Shown here in pieces: positions 8,849 to 19,100 of a stretch of 64,000 nt of DNA. This DNA is from Variovorax paradoxus. Lineage in GTDB: Bacteria; Pseudomonadota; Gammaproteobacteria; Burkholderiales; Burkholderiaceae_C. The stretch covers positions 1 through 64,000 of the forward strand of contig NZ_CP102931.1 of assembly GCF_024734665.1 (NCBI RefSeq), written 5' to 3'. The notes beneath the pieces are model-generated. The model was not told the origin of the DNA. It saw only the letters and a program-made list of their open reading frames with translations, and made no database searches. The translations under genes were made by a program, and so were the position numbers. The stretch's first letter is position 1. Each line of letters opens with the position of its first letter.

Positions 8849-10057
8849 ATGCGTGCAATGTTCAAGCCGGTCGCCATGGCGACCGTGATGGTGGCGGGTC
8901 TTCTGGCTGCTGGTGCAGCCTCAGCTCAAATCGCGGTGGGTGGTGGTGCGACCCTGCCGGAAGTGCTTTACGACCAGATCCTGCCCAGCGGCGTCGGCAA
9001 CCTGAACTACAGCTACACCGGCACCGGCAGCGGCGGCGGCAAGACTGCGTTCATCAACAACAACGCCACCGCGTTCAAGAACGAATCGGTGACCGGCACG
9101 CCGGCATGGGGCGCCTCGCAGTCCGTGCACTTCGCCGGCAGCGATTCCGCCCTGTCGACGACCGAACTGGCGAACTACAACAGCGCGCACCTCTCGGCCT
9201 GGGGGCGCCTGATCCAGATCCCGTTCGCAGGCACCGCCGTGCTCGTGCCCTTCAAGCGCACCGGCGTGACCGCACTGAACCTGACGAATGCCCAGATGTG
9301 CGCCATCTACGGCAACAAGACCGGCGGCCAGACCTGGGGCCAGGTGCTCGGCACTAGCGACACCACGCCAGTCAGCGTGGCATATCGCGGCGAGAGCAGC
9401 GGTACCACGGAACTGCTGGCCCGCTACCTGGTGGCTGCCTGCAACCCGTCCGGCTCCAACTTCGCAGTGTCGAGCACCTTCACCGCGGTCGTCGCCGGTG
9501 AAGTCGGCACGATCCCGGCCAACTGGCAATCCGTCACCGGCAGCAGCGGCATGGCTGCTGCGATGGCTGTGGACGGCCGCATCGGCTACCTGAGCCCCGA
9601 TTCGGTCTACAACCCGGGCGCCACCACGCTGATCTCGAAGATCAACGGCTTCCTGCCAGTCGACACCTCGATCCGCGCAGCGCTCGCCACGCAAGCCCTG
9701 CCGACCGCCGGCACGACGGCCGCCAACAACCCGCTGTCGTGGGTGCCGCCCTATGTGCTGTCGAGCACGCAGTACCCGATCTTCGGCACGACCAACCTGA
9801 TCGTGAACCAGTGCTACAAGGATCCGGTGATCACGCAGCGCATCAAGGACGTCGTGACCAACCTGACCGGCACTGCATACGACGCCGCGATCACGGCTCA
9901 CCAGATGGTCAATCTGCCCGCTCCGCTGCCGCTGCCGAACCCCGGTGGCAACAACTGGAAGCAGAAGATCGTCGACAGCTTCCTGACCTCGACCAGCTCG
10001 CTGGCCATCGGCAACCCCAACGTCTGCAACACCGTCGGCCGTCCGCTGACGAACTGA
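8849..10057 (+). CDS. Secreted PstS-like phosphate-binding protein, probable T2SS cargo
   Basis: This is a periplasmic-binding-fold protein of the PstS-like family. The 402-residue product has a signal peptide ending ASA-QIAVG, then GGGATLPEVLYDQI (compare GAGATFPAPLY of PstS) and ligand-loop motifs GTGSGGGKTAF and YRGESSGTTELL. Four Cys in the mature part could form disulfides. ATG 8849 follows AAAGGAG by 7 bases. No pstCAB transporter genes are nearby; instead it lies directly behind gspF and before the VreARI-like operon. In P. aeruginosa the Hxc T2SS exports phosphate-related proteins, so a role as exported phosphate scavenger or cargo is inferred. An alternative is an ordinary periplasmic binding protein. 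Confidence 0.82.
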   Translation: MRAMFKPVAMATVMVAGLLAAGAASAQIAVGGGATLPEVLYDQILPSGVGNLNYSYTGTGSGGGKTAFINNNATAFKNESVTGTPAWGASQSVHFAGSDSALSTTELANYNSAHLSAWGRLIQIPFAGTAVLVPFKRTGVTALNLTNAQMCAIYGNKTGGQTWGQVLGTSDTTPVSVAYRGESSGTTELLARYLVAACNPSGSNFAVSSTFTAVVAGEVGTIPANWQSVTGSSGMAAAMAVDGRIGYLSPDSVYNPGATTLISKINGFLPVDTSIRAALATQALPTAGTTAANNPLSWVPPYVLSSTQYPIFGTTNLIVNQCYKDPVITQRIKDVVTNLTGTAYDAAITAHQMVNLPAPLPLPNPGGNNWKQKIVDSFLTSTSSLAIGNPNVCNTVGRPLTN

Positions 10058-10116
10058 TCGCGCGTCGGTTCGCCACTTGCGACCGGACTGCCCACCGCGG
10101 CAGCCCGGTCGCCCAG

Positions 10117-10177
10117 GCAGCCCCGAGGACGACGACCGCGCCCAAGCGTGGTCCGAGCCCTCGGGGCTTCTGCCTGT
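10117..10177 (+). terminator. Hairpin terminator after the phosphate-binding protein
   Basis: GGCAGCCCCGAGG (10117-10129) pairs with CCTCGGGGCT plus TCTGCC (10159-10174), giving a long GC-rich stem. There is no clean T run, so it may be a weaker or 3'-stabilising hairpin. Confidence 0.55.
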
Positions 10178-10219
10178 GCATGCGAGCCGCGATCCTGCAG
10201 TGTCAATGCCAGTTTGCAA

Positions 10220-10253
10220 ATGTCATGGGAACGTCACTACCACTCGCTAACGT
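10220..10253 (+). promoter_or_regulatory. Candidate PhoB box and -10 element before the STN/sigma/FecR operon
   Basis: ATGTCAT (10220-10226), four bases GGGA, then ACGTCAC (10231-10237) reproduce the 11-bp-spaced direct repeat of the Pho box (CTGTCAT-N4-CTGTCAT), with TGTCA/CGTCA cores intact. A TAACGT hexamer at 10248-10253 lies about 10 bases downstream, where Pho promoters carry their -10. The ATG of the first gene is 75 bases further on. The match is by eye; a footprint has not been seen. Confidence 0.5.
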
Positions 10254-10327
10254 AGTCCACGGTCTGTCGGGGCGGCTTCGGTCGTCCGGCAGATGCGGCA
10301 ACTCTGTGGCCTGTGCGCCTACCCGGT

Positions 10328-11101
10328 ATGACAGCGAAATCGACATCGGTCAGTGTGCTGACACTGGCCTGGTGTCTGGCCGGATTGGCCACGTTGCCCG
10401 ATCCGCGCGGCGCGCAAGCACAGCCGGCGCGTTCGGCATCCATAACAACAACAGCGACGGCGGCATCGTCCGCCGTACAGATCGAATTCGACATTGCCGC
10501 GCAGAGGCTCGGCGATGCCATCGATGTCTACAGCCGTCTCACGGGGCTCGACGTTCTGCTCGACGGCGAGCAGGCGCAGCGCCCGGCGAATGCAGTGCTC
10601 GGCACCTTCACCGCGCTGCAGGCCCTCGAGACGATGCTGGCCGGCACGGGGTTGGAGGCGCGTTATGCGACGGCATCGTCGGTGGTGATCCGGGCCGCAC
10701 GTGCGTCCGGCACTGCTGCAGCAACGCCGGGGGGCGATGCGTCGGCGTACGAGGAATCGGGTTTTCAGGGAGGAGAAGTCTTGCACCAGTCCTATGCAGC
10801 CCAGGTACAGCAGGCCCTGCGCGCTTCGCTGTGCGATGCGGCCGAAACGCGCCCGGGCGGCTATCGCCTCGCGCTGCAGCTGCGACTGGACGGGCACGGC
10901 ATGGCGGAGCGCTTTCGCCTGCTGAGCACGACCGGCAAGACCAGCCGCGATGCCGCGGTGCTGCGCAAAGTGCGCACGCTTTCGGTAGGCAGCCCGCCGC
11001 CGCCGTCGTTGCCGCAACCGCTCGTGATTCTGCTTCTGCCGGAGGGCCCGGACACGGAGCCGGCCTGCCCGCCGCTGGGCGCGATCGGACGTGCGCCATG
11101 A
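10328..11101 (+). CDS. VreA-like periplasmic signalling protein (STN domain plus TonB C-terminal-like domain)
   Basis: The 257-residue product begins with a probable signal peptide (to about residue 32, GAQAQ). Residues 51-123 form an STN domain (FDIAAQRLGDAIDVYSRLTG...ALQALETMLAGTGL), as found at the N-terminus of signalling TonB-dependent receptors. Residues about 155-238 resemble a TonB/TolA C-terminal domain (RLALQLRLDGHG...AVLRKVRTL...PLVILLLPEG). No receptor barrel is present. The same size and layout is known for P. aeruginosa VreA, which signals to the FecR-like VreR. The stop overlaps the sigma gene by 4 bases. No clear ribosome site precedes ATG 10328; an in-frame GTG at 10313 is possible. 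Confidence 0.78.
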   Translation: MTAKSTSVSVLTLAWCLAGLATLPDPRGAQAQPARSASITTTATAASSAVQIEFDIAAQRLGDAIDVYSRLTGLDVLLDGEQAQRPANAVLGTFTALQALETMLAGTGLEARYATASSVVIRAARASGTAAATPGGDASAYEESGFQGGEVLHQSYAAQVQQALRASLCDAAETRPGGYRLALQLRLDGHGMAERFRLLSTTGKTSRDAAVLRKVRTLSVGSPPPPSLPQPLVILLLPEGPDTEPACPPLGAIGRAP

Positions 11102-11679
11102 ACGAAGGGCAGAGCCTCTCGGCCAGCCTTCGTGCGCGCGTGGTCGCACGCTATGCCGAGCTGCGCGGCAAGCTGGAGCGCATCGTCGGTTCGCGCGATG
11201 ACGCGGCCGACGCGATGCAGGAGACCTGGCTGCGCTTGGCAACCTCCGCGGGCGAAGCGAACGCGCCGAACGCGATGAATGCGAACGTGGTGCACAACCC
11301 CGATGCCTATCTGCTGCGCATGGCCGCCAACATCGCCGTCGACCGCTACCGGCAGGACAACGCGCTGCTGGTGCGCGGCGAGATCGATGCGCTGGTGCAC
11401 ATCGTCGACGAGACGGCCGACCCCGAGCGCATTGCGAGCGCACGCAGCGACGTCGACGCATTGAGCCACGTGCTCGCACGCATGCCCGCGCGGCGCCGCG
11501 CCATCCTGGTGGCGGCGCGGGTGGACGGGCGGCTCAACAGCGAGATCGCGCAGCACATGGGCGTGTCGCTGAGCACCGTCGAGAAAGAGCTGCGCGCCGC
11601 GCTCGAATACTGCAAGAAGCATCTGCCGCATGTGGAGGCGGCCCAGCGTGGACACTTCAGCGGCCCGAGAAGATACTGA
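11098..11679 (+). CDS. ECF sigma factor, VreI/FecI-like
   Basis: The 193-residue product is an extracytoplasmic-function sigma factor. Region 2 is seen in YAELRGKLERIVGSRDDAADAM, with the WLRLAT and YLLRMAANIAVDRYR core-binding and -10 segments. Region 4 is the helix-turn-helix NSEIAQHMGVSLSTVEKEL. It should direct RNA polymerase to cell-surface-signalling promoters once released by the adjacent FecR-like protein. It is coupled to the STN gene (ATGA overlap) and to the regulator downstream (TGATG), giving the receptor-sigma-regulator order typical of VreA-I-R. A Pho-type promoter upstream suggests induction by phosphate limitation. Confidence 0.88.
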   Translation: MNEGQSLSASLRARVVARYAELRGKLERIVGSRDDAADAMQETWLRLATSAGEANAPNAMNANVVHNPDAYLLRMAANIAVDRYRQDNALLVRGEIDALVHIVDETADPERIASARSDVDALSHVLARMPARRRAILVAARVDGRLNSEIAQHMGVSLSTVEKELRAALEYCKKHLPHVEAAQRGHFSGPRRY

Positions 11680-12698
11680 TGAACGCCATGTCCCCTACGG
11701 AAACCGAGCTCGGCTCGCTGCAGCACCAGGCCCAGGCCTGGTGGATGCGCCTGCATTCGGGCGAAGCCACGCGCGCCGACGCCGATGCGTTCCGCCAGTG
11801 GGCAACGCGCAGTGCCGCGCACGCCCAGGCGTGGCGCGAAACCATGCGCGTGTGGTCGTCGCTCGATCCGCTGCTGGCCGAAGAGGCCGCGCGGCTGGCG
11901 CTGCCGGCGCGCAAGCCGGCGCGCCTTTTCTCATGGCAAGGCATGTCGCATGCGCTGCAATCGCCGGGGCGCCGTGCCTTCCTGGGGGGCGCGGTGGCGG
12001 CCTCGGTCACCGCGGGCGTGGTGGCGGTGTATCCGCCGCTCGGGCTGTGGCCTTCGGTGGAAGAGCTGGCCGCCGACTACCGCACGGGCACTGGCGAACA
12101 ACGGCAGCTCGCGCTGGGCCGGGATGTCAACGTGCAGATGAACACGCAGACCGTCATCAACCGGGTCGGCACGGGCGGTGGCGCTGGTGCGGAGACTGTC
12201 GGCCTGGAACTGGTGGCAGGCGAGGCCGAGATCGCGCTGGACGGCTCGGCCAGCTTCTTCGTCGATGCGGGCGGTGGGCGGCTGCAGGCGCGCGTTGCGC
12301 GCATCAACGTGCGCTACACCGGACCGCAGGTGTGCGTGACCTGCCTCGAAGGCCGCGTGACGGTGTCGGTGGCCGGACAGCGCCGGATGCTCGAGCAAGG
12401 CAGCCAGCTCTTCTACGACAAGTCCGGCATGCAGGAGCCGGTAGGGGCCGACTTGGCGGGAGTGGGCGCGTGGCGCACCGGCGTGCTGTCCTTCGACCGC
12501 ATGCAGCTCTCGGAGGTGATCGCCGAGATCAACCGCTATCGGCCGGGCAAGATCTTCCTGCGCAACGACGAACTGGGCCGCACGCAGGTGCGCATGCAGA
12601 TCGCGCTGCGCAGCATCGACAACGCGCCGGCGATGATCCACGAACTGTATGGCGCCCGCATGCGCAGCCTGCCGGGCGGCATCGTGGTGCTGAGTTGA
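11679..12698 (+). CDS. FecR/VreR-like transmembrane sigma regulator
   Basis: The 339-residue product has a cytoplasmic DUF4880 domain at about residues 12-58 (QAWWMRLHSGEATRADADAF...AHAQAW), a membrane segment around 100-119 (AFLGGAVAASVTAGVVAVYP), and a periplasmic FecR domain from about 133. The C-terminal part, YRPGKIFLRNDELG...MIHELYGARM, has the STN-interacting character of FecR proteins. It should hold the upstream sigma factor and release or activate it when the STN protein signals. The start overlaps the sigma stop. ATG 11688 is an alternative. Confidence 0.87.
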   Translation: MNAMSPTETELGSLQHQAQAWWMRLHSGEATRADADAFRQWATRSAAHAQAWRETMRVWSSLDPLLAEEAARLALPARKPARLFSWQGMSHALQSPGRRAFLGGAVAASVTAGVVAVYPPLGLWPSVEELAADYRTGTGEQRQLALGRDVNVQMNTQTVINRVGTGGGAGAETVGLELVAGEAEIALDGSASFFVDAGGGRLQARVARINVRYTGPQVCVTCLEGRVTVSVAGQRRMLEQGSQLFYDKSGMQEPVGADLAGVGAWRTGVLSFDRMQLSEVIAEINRYRPGKIFLRNDELGRTQVRMQIALRSIDNAPAMIHELYGARMRSLPGGIVVLS

Positions 12699-12760
12699 AG
12701 AAGCAGCGCGCGCCGGTTGCCTGCGTGCTGCGAGGCCCGAAGCTGCACCGCCTCGGCTTC

Positions 12761-12796
12761 AAATAATTTACGGGTTGTCGCGCGCAGGCTCGTCAT
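12761..12796 (+). promoter_or_regulatory. Candidate ECF (FecI-type) promoter before the DUF4880/exoprotein unit
   Basis: An AT-rich AAATAATTTA (12761-12770) leads into GGGTTGTCG (12772-12780), and CGTCAT follows at 12791-12796. A GGTT-type -35 with a CGTC -10 about 15 bases on is typical of FecI-group sigma promoters. It lies between the FecR-like gene and the DUF4880 gene, so the local sigma factor is the obvious user. The -10 is so close to ATG 12802 that translation would be nearly leaderless. Confidence 0.35.
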
Positions 12797-12801
12797 GGGG
12801 T

Positions 12802-13152
12802 ATGGAACCGACACCCCGTGACGATCGCCCCACCGCAGGACACGACGCCTGCCTCGGCGAAGCGTTCGACTGGCTCGTACGCCTGAACCGGCGCCGCGCC
12901 AGCGAGGCGGAGGCGTTCGCGTTGCAGGTCTGGTGCGGCCGCAGTGCCGTGCATGCACAGGCATGGCGCGAAGCCCTCGCGCTGTGGCGGGCCCTGTTGC
13001 CGGCCGCGTGCGCCGCGGCGCAGCGCGCGCCGCGAAGGCCACGCCGCGCAAGTGGCACGCGAACCGTTTCCCGCCGCGCCGCCGCCCCAGGGCGCGGCAC
13101 TTCTTCCGACGTCTTCCCTACGCAGCATCGCCCCGGGCAATCATGGTCCTGA
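12802..13152 (+). CDS. Stand-alone DUF4880 (FecR N-terminal) small protein
   Basis: The 116-residue product aligns by eye with the N-terminal domain of the neighbouring FecR-like protein: FDWLVRLNRRRASEAEAFAL...SAVHAQAWREALALWRAL against the matching part at residues 18-62 there. It then ends in a basic, Arg/Ala-rich tail with no membrane helix and no FecR domain. It could be a soluble sigma-binding decoy, or a degraded second FecR. Its stop lies inside the start of the giant exoprotein gene (10-base overlap with ATG 13143), suggesting coupling. A TTG at 12775 is an alternative start. Confidence 0.6.
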   Translation: MEPTPRDDRPTAGHDACLGEAFDWLVRLNRRRASEAEAFALQVWCGRSAVHAQAWREALALWRALLPAACAAAQRAPRRPRRASGTRTVSRRAAAPGRGTSSDVFPTQHRPGQSWS

Positions 13153-16100
13153 ATCCGCACTCCCTTCGTTCGCGTTCTTCTGCTGCGGGATCGCGCCGCG
13201 CACGCCGTCGCGGCCCGGGCGGAACGCCCTCTGCGGCAATTGCCCTTTTCGCCCCCCTCGACCCTCTTGCACGCGCTGTTGCGCTGCTGCTCGCTGCCTG
13301 CAGCGTGGCGGGCGGCAACGCCTATGCGCAGCAGCGCGCCTTCAGCGCCGGCTGGATGGCCCAGAAGAACATGGCGCAGAGCGAGGCCATGGCCACCGGC
13401 CGCCTGCCCAACGGCCTGCCCGCGTCCACGCTGACCAACCCTGCTGCGCAACAGCAGCAGGCCAGCCAGCAGTTGCAACGCTCGCTGGGCAATCTCAACA
13501 TCGCTGCCCAGGCCATCGCCGCCCAGCAAGCTGCCCAGGACGCGGCGCGGCGCGCCGCGCAGAGCGACCCGTCTTCGGTGCCCGACGGCCTGGCCGATGG
13601 CGGCCTGCGCGTCGACACCAACAGCCTCACCGCCGGCTGGCTCAACGCCAACGCCCCGCAGCAGTCGCAGCAGGCTGACGGGCGCACCAACGTCACCATC
13701 CAGCAGACCGGCGACCGCGCCATCCTCAACTGGGAAACCTTCAACGTCGGCAAGCGCACGACTGTCGACTTCAAGCAGCAGGCCGATTGGGCCGTGCTCA
13801 ACCGCGTCAACGACCCGCAGGCGCGTCCCAGCCAGATCCAGGGCCAGATCAAGGCCGATGGCACCGTGCTCATCGCCAACCGCAACGGCATCGTGTTCTC
13901 GGGCTCGGCGCAGGTCGACACCCGCAACCTCGTGGCCGCGGCCGCGAAGATCGGCGACGACCAGTTCAAGGCCCGCGGCATCTACAGCGCCCAGGAGAAC
14001 GGCGCCTACGTCCCCAGCTTCACCGATGCCGGCGGCGCGGTGAAGGTCGAGGCGGGTGCGCGCATCAACACCACCGCCCCCACCTCCGTCAAACAGGGCG
14101 GCGGCTATGCCTTGCTGCTTGGCAAGGAGGTGAACAACGCCGGCACCATCACCACCCCGCGCGGGCAGGTGCAGATGGCCGCCGGTGACTTCTTCATCGT
14201 GCGCGCCGGCCAAGGCACCGCCTCCAACCAGGCTTCCACCACGCGCGGCAACGAGGTCGCGCCCCAGTTCAACCCCGACAGCACGGCCGGCCAGGTAATC
14301 AACACTGGCGTGCTGCAGGCCCCCGAGGGCGACATCACGCTGGCGGGGCGCAAGGTGGTGCAGGACGGCGTCGCCGTCGCCACCACTACCGTGGACGCGC
14401 GCGGCACGATCCATCTGCTGAACTCGGCCGGCGACACGCGGGGCAGCGTCACCACCACCGCGCGGGCCGTGAACGCGGTGCTGATCGACGACCAGAACGG
14501 CCGTACTGCACTGAACAGCCAGCGCGATGCACTGATCGCCGAATCGGCCAGGCAGGACCTGGCCCGGCGCATTGCCGCGGCCGACGCTTTCGACAACCTC
14601 GCGCGCCTGGACGACCGGCGCGACCAGTCGCGCATCGAGATCGTCTCGGGCGGCAGCGTGCTGTTCGAGGGCGGCTCCACCACTCTGGCCACCGGCGGGC
14701 AGATCGCCGTGAGCGCGGGCGGCACCTCGGGCTCCGGCACCGGACGCAGCACCGTGGCCAATGGCGCGCGGCTGGACGTCTCCGGCGCCGTTGGCGTGCA
14801 GGTGGCCATGGCCTCCAACAACGTTCAGATCAACATCCAGGGCAACGAGCAGCGCGATGCGCCGCTGAACCGGGACACCACGATGCTGAACAACAGCAAC
14901 GTGTGGATCGACCGGCGCAAGCTGCTGCGCGTGGCCGCCGGCGTGGGCGGCTACGACACCGAGCGCTGGTACACCCCGGGTGGCCTGCTGGAGGTGGGCG
15001 GCTACCTGGGCCTGCAGGGCCACACCGCCGGCGAATGGGCCGCGCAGGGTGGCAGCGTGGTGTTCTCGGGTGCGGAGCTGGTCACGCAGACGGGCTCCAA
15101 CATCAACATCTCGGGCGGCACGCTGGACGTGCAGACCGGGATGATCCGCCAGAGTTGGCTCAAAGGTGCGGATGGGCGGCTGTACGAGGTGTCGAACGCG
15201 CCGGCGGACATTGTCTACACGGGGCTCTACAAGGGCTATGAAGACGCCCACAAGCGCTGGGGCGACAAGACCACCGGCTACTTCTACAACCCGCTGATCG
15301 GGCCGCAGCAGCGGATGGACAACGGCTACACCGTGGGTCGCGATGCGGGGCGACTGGTTGTGTCGACGCAGGCGGCGGTGCTGGAAGGCGACGTGACGGC
15401 CGTGGCGTACCAGGGACCGGGGCAGGCCACGAAGCGCGACGAGGGACTGGACGGCTACGCGCAGTCGCACAACGCGGCAGCGCTGGCGGGGCAACTGGTG
15501 CTGGGCAGCTATGCCACGGCATTCAACAACGACTCGAAGAACGGACCTACCGGCGTGTTCCACAACTTGGCGCCGACACTGGACCGCATCGTGTTCGGAA
15601 CCGACCAGCCTGACATGAGCGCGGGCCTGGCGCCTGGCGGGCCGCTGCCGCAAGCAAGCCGCGACGCGCTGTACATCGACAGCGAACGGCTGAACGGCTG
15701 GGGTCTGGGTGCGTTGCTCGCGGCGGGTAGGGACAACGTGACGGTGGATGGCGCGCTGTCGGTCGTTCCGGGCGGCAGCATTGCGCTGCATGCGCCGCAG
15801 GTGGACGTGAACGCGAACCTCTCGGCACGCGGCGGCAGCATTGCGCTGGGCAATGTGAGGACGCAGGTCGACAGCGCCACCGGCCGCGCGCTCGAAGGCG
15901 ACATGCCCGCCTTTGGCGACAAGCCGGTCAGGGTCGTCATCGCCAAGGATGCCGTGCTCGACGCGCGCGGCCTGTGGACCAATTTGCAGAGCGACCCGTC
16001 CGACATTCGCGGCCTGCCTTTTCTCGATGGCGGCCGGGTCGACATCCGCACCACCGGCGACCTGAGCTTGCAGGCGGGCACGGCGATCGATGTGTCGTCG

Positions 16101-19100
16101 GGCGCGGCGGTGCTGGCCAATGGCAAGACACGCGGAGGCCGTGGCGGCGATGTCACCTTGCTTGCGGACATGCAGTTCGCGGCACCGTCGACGCATGGTC
16201 TTCTCACGATCGACGGCGACATCCGCGGCTACGGGGTCAACGGCGGCGGTACGTTGCGCATCGCATCGGGCACGGCCATTGCCGTCGGCGGCCAGACACC
16301 GGGCATCGACGGCACGCTGGGCACAGGGGTATCGGCAACCACCGACCTGATCCTGCTGCAGGACTACCAGGTGCGGGCGGGAGAAGTCCTGCCGACAGAC
16401 TACAGGTATGAGCGCCTGCGTGCGAACCCCGGAGAGGCCATCGGGACGATGCCGCAATTCGGCGCGGGCATCTATGCCCTGACCCTTGCCGCAGACTGGA
16501 CGCCGCCCTACGCCACCGGCTCCGGGGGCTACCGCGTGAGCGGGACCTTGAATGGCGTGCCCATGTTCTTCGATGTGACCTCGCAAGGCACGCGACCCAC
16601 GCTACCGGCGGGCTTCATCATCACCAGCAGCTTTGGCGCAGAGGCCTTCCCGTCGAGCTACGTGGTTCCGGCCAACGTCTTCCCGAACGGCATCATGATC
16701 CTGCCCGAAACGGTGACGGTCGCCGCAGGCAATATCGCGCCCGCCGATTTCACGCTCACGAGCGGCTCCCGCGTGGCGGCCGGCGCGGTGTTCAACCAGC
16801 CGGTGACCGTGCGGGCCGGCCTGTCTGTCGATCCCTCCCTGCTCCAGTCGGGCTTTGCCCGCTACGACATCAACGGCCGGCTGGGCGTCGTCGTGGCCGA
16901 CAACGCGCACCTCGACGTGCGCATGCCGGTCTATCGCGTGGCCGATTCGGCGCGAACCTTCGCCACTGGCAGCGATCCGCGTGAGATGCTGGAGCGCTGG
17001 ACCCCACCGCTGTGGGCCGAAGACCCGCGCAGTGGCGTGCTCACGCAGCGCGGCGGTGCCAGCCTGGTGCTGCAATCGACGGCGGGCTCAGGCACGGCGC
17101 TGGTTGCCGGCGGTCCGGTCGATGTGCGGTCCGGCGCGGCGATAGAGGTCGATCCTGGCCAGTCGATCACGTTGCTGGGGCGCGATGTCACGGTCGATGG
17201 CAGGCTCAGTGCGCCCTCCGGCACGATCGCGATCGACCGTCCCCGCAACGGGACCGCCGGCACGCCCGGCCTGGTGTGGATCGGTGACAGCGCGGTTCTC
17301 GACGTCGCGGCGCGCGCCGCGACCGCGCGCGACACCCTCGGCCGGCTCTACGGCCGCGTGGCCGATGGCGGAACGATCAGCATCGGTGGAACGCTGGACT
17401 GGGAGAAGACCGGCGAGGCCAGCGCGGCGGAAGCCTTCATCGTCGTGCGGCCCGGCGCGCTGCTCGATGCATCGGGCACCAGCGCGATGCTCGACGGCGG
17501 TGGCCGCGCGGCGAGCCCTATCGCGGTGAACAGCAGTGGCGGCTCGATCATTCTCAAGTCCGACCATGGCCTGTACCTGGACGGCACGCTGCGCGCGGCG
17601 TCGGGTGGCGAGGGCGCCGCGGGCGGCACGCTCGCGCTGGCACTCGAATCGGCGAGCTATCCCACGGCGACGACCAGCGGCAACTTGCTGCGTCATCGCG
17701 AACTGGTGCTTGCGCAGACGCAGGGCGAGAGCCCCATCGCGGCGGCGCAAGGCCAGTCCGATGCGAAGAAGCAATTGCTGACCGGAAGCGCGCGCATCGG
17801 CGTCGATCGCATCGAGGCCGGCGGCTTCGACAACCTCTCGATGCTGGTGCACGGCCCGCTGAGCTTCGATGGCGACGTGAGCCTGCACATGGGAGAAAGC
17901 CTGCGCCTGTACGCGGGCAGCTACGCGCACGGAGAGAACGCGGCCGCGGGGTCGACGGTATCGCTCGCGGCGCCATACGTGCGCCTCGCAGGGGTGACGC
18001 GCATCCCCTCCGGCGACGGCATGACCCTGCCCTCGGCCATCTGGGGCAAGGGGCCTTCGCAACAGTCGGCCGACGGCAGCTTCTCGGTGCAGGCCGACCT
18101 GATCGACGTGCGCGACCGGGTGGGCTTCGGTGTCAATGCGGACATCAACCTGCGCAGCAGTTCGTACACCGTGGGTCGCCGCGGCTTCGCGGACATCGAC
18201 ATCGCCAGCAGCGGCGACATCCGCCTGCTGTCGGGGTTGCCTTCGCGTGGCCTGTCGGGCTCGGTCACCACCGAGCTGGCAACGCCCGGCAACCTCACGC
18301 TCACGGCGGCCCAGATCTATCCGGCGACGGGCGCGAGCGCCGCGATCACGGCTGGCTATCGCCTGCCGGATCCGGTCAACAGCGTCTCGGGCTATGCACC
18401 GGGCAGCGTGCTCTCCATCCGGCGCAGCGGCAGTGGCGATGTCGCCATGCCCGACTCTGTATTCGGCACCCTCACCCTGAGCGCCGAAACCGTCGAGCAA
18501 GGCGGCATCGTGCGCGCCCCGCTGGGTCGGTTGACCCTGGGAACGGAGGGCAGCAAACCCAGCCTGAAGACGGAGCGCGTGGTCCTGCTGCCGGGCAGCA
18601 TCACCTCGGTGAGCGCGGCGGGCCTGCAAATGCCCTATGGCGGCACGGTGGATGGCCTGAGCTATCTCTATGCCGGCAAGCAGGTGACGCCGGAAAGCTT
18701 CGACAGCAACCTGCACGGGATCGGGCTGTCTGCCCGCCACGTCAATGCGCAGCCGGGCGCGGTCCTCGATCTGTCCGGCGGCGGCACGCTCAGCGGCGCG
18801 GGGTTCACCGCGGGGCGCGGCGGCTCGGTGGACATCCTGTCCACGCCGCTTGCCAATGCCAACCCGGCCAACGGCTACAGCAGCGCAGGCAATGCCGTCT
18901 ATGCGATCGTGCCCGGCAGCGCCGCACGCTATGCGCCGGTCGCGCCCGATTCAGGCTTCGGCGCGCCCGGCATCGGCCAGCAGGTGACGATCCCGCCCGG
19001 CGTGCCGGGCCTGCCCGCCGGCACCTACACCCTGATGCCGTCGAACTACGCGCTAATGCCCGGTGCGTTCCGGGTGGAAATCGGCGCGGCTGGCCGGCCC

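Noticed and set aside
12768..16586. Minus-strand open frame of 1272 codons opposite the start of the giant exoprotein
   Set aside because: Rich in His, Gln, Val and Arg with no recognisable domain; the plus strand encodes the TPS domain here.
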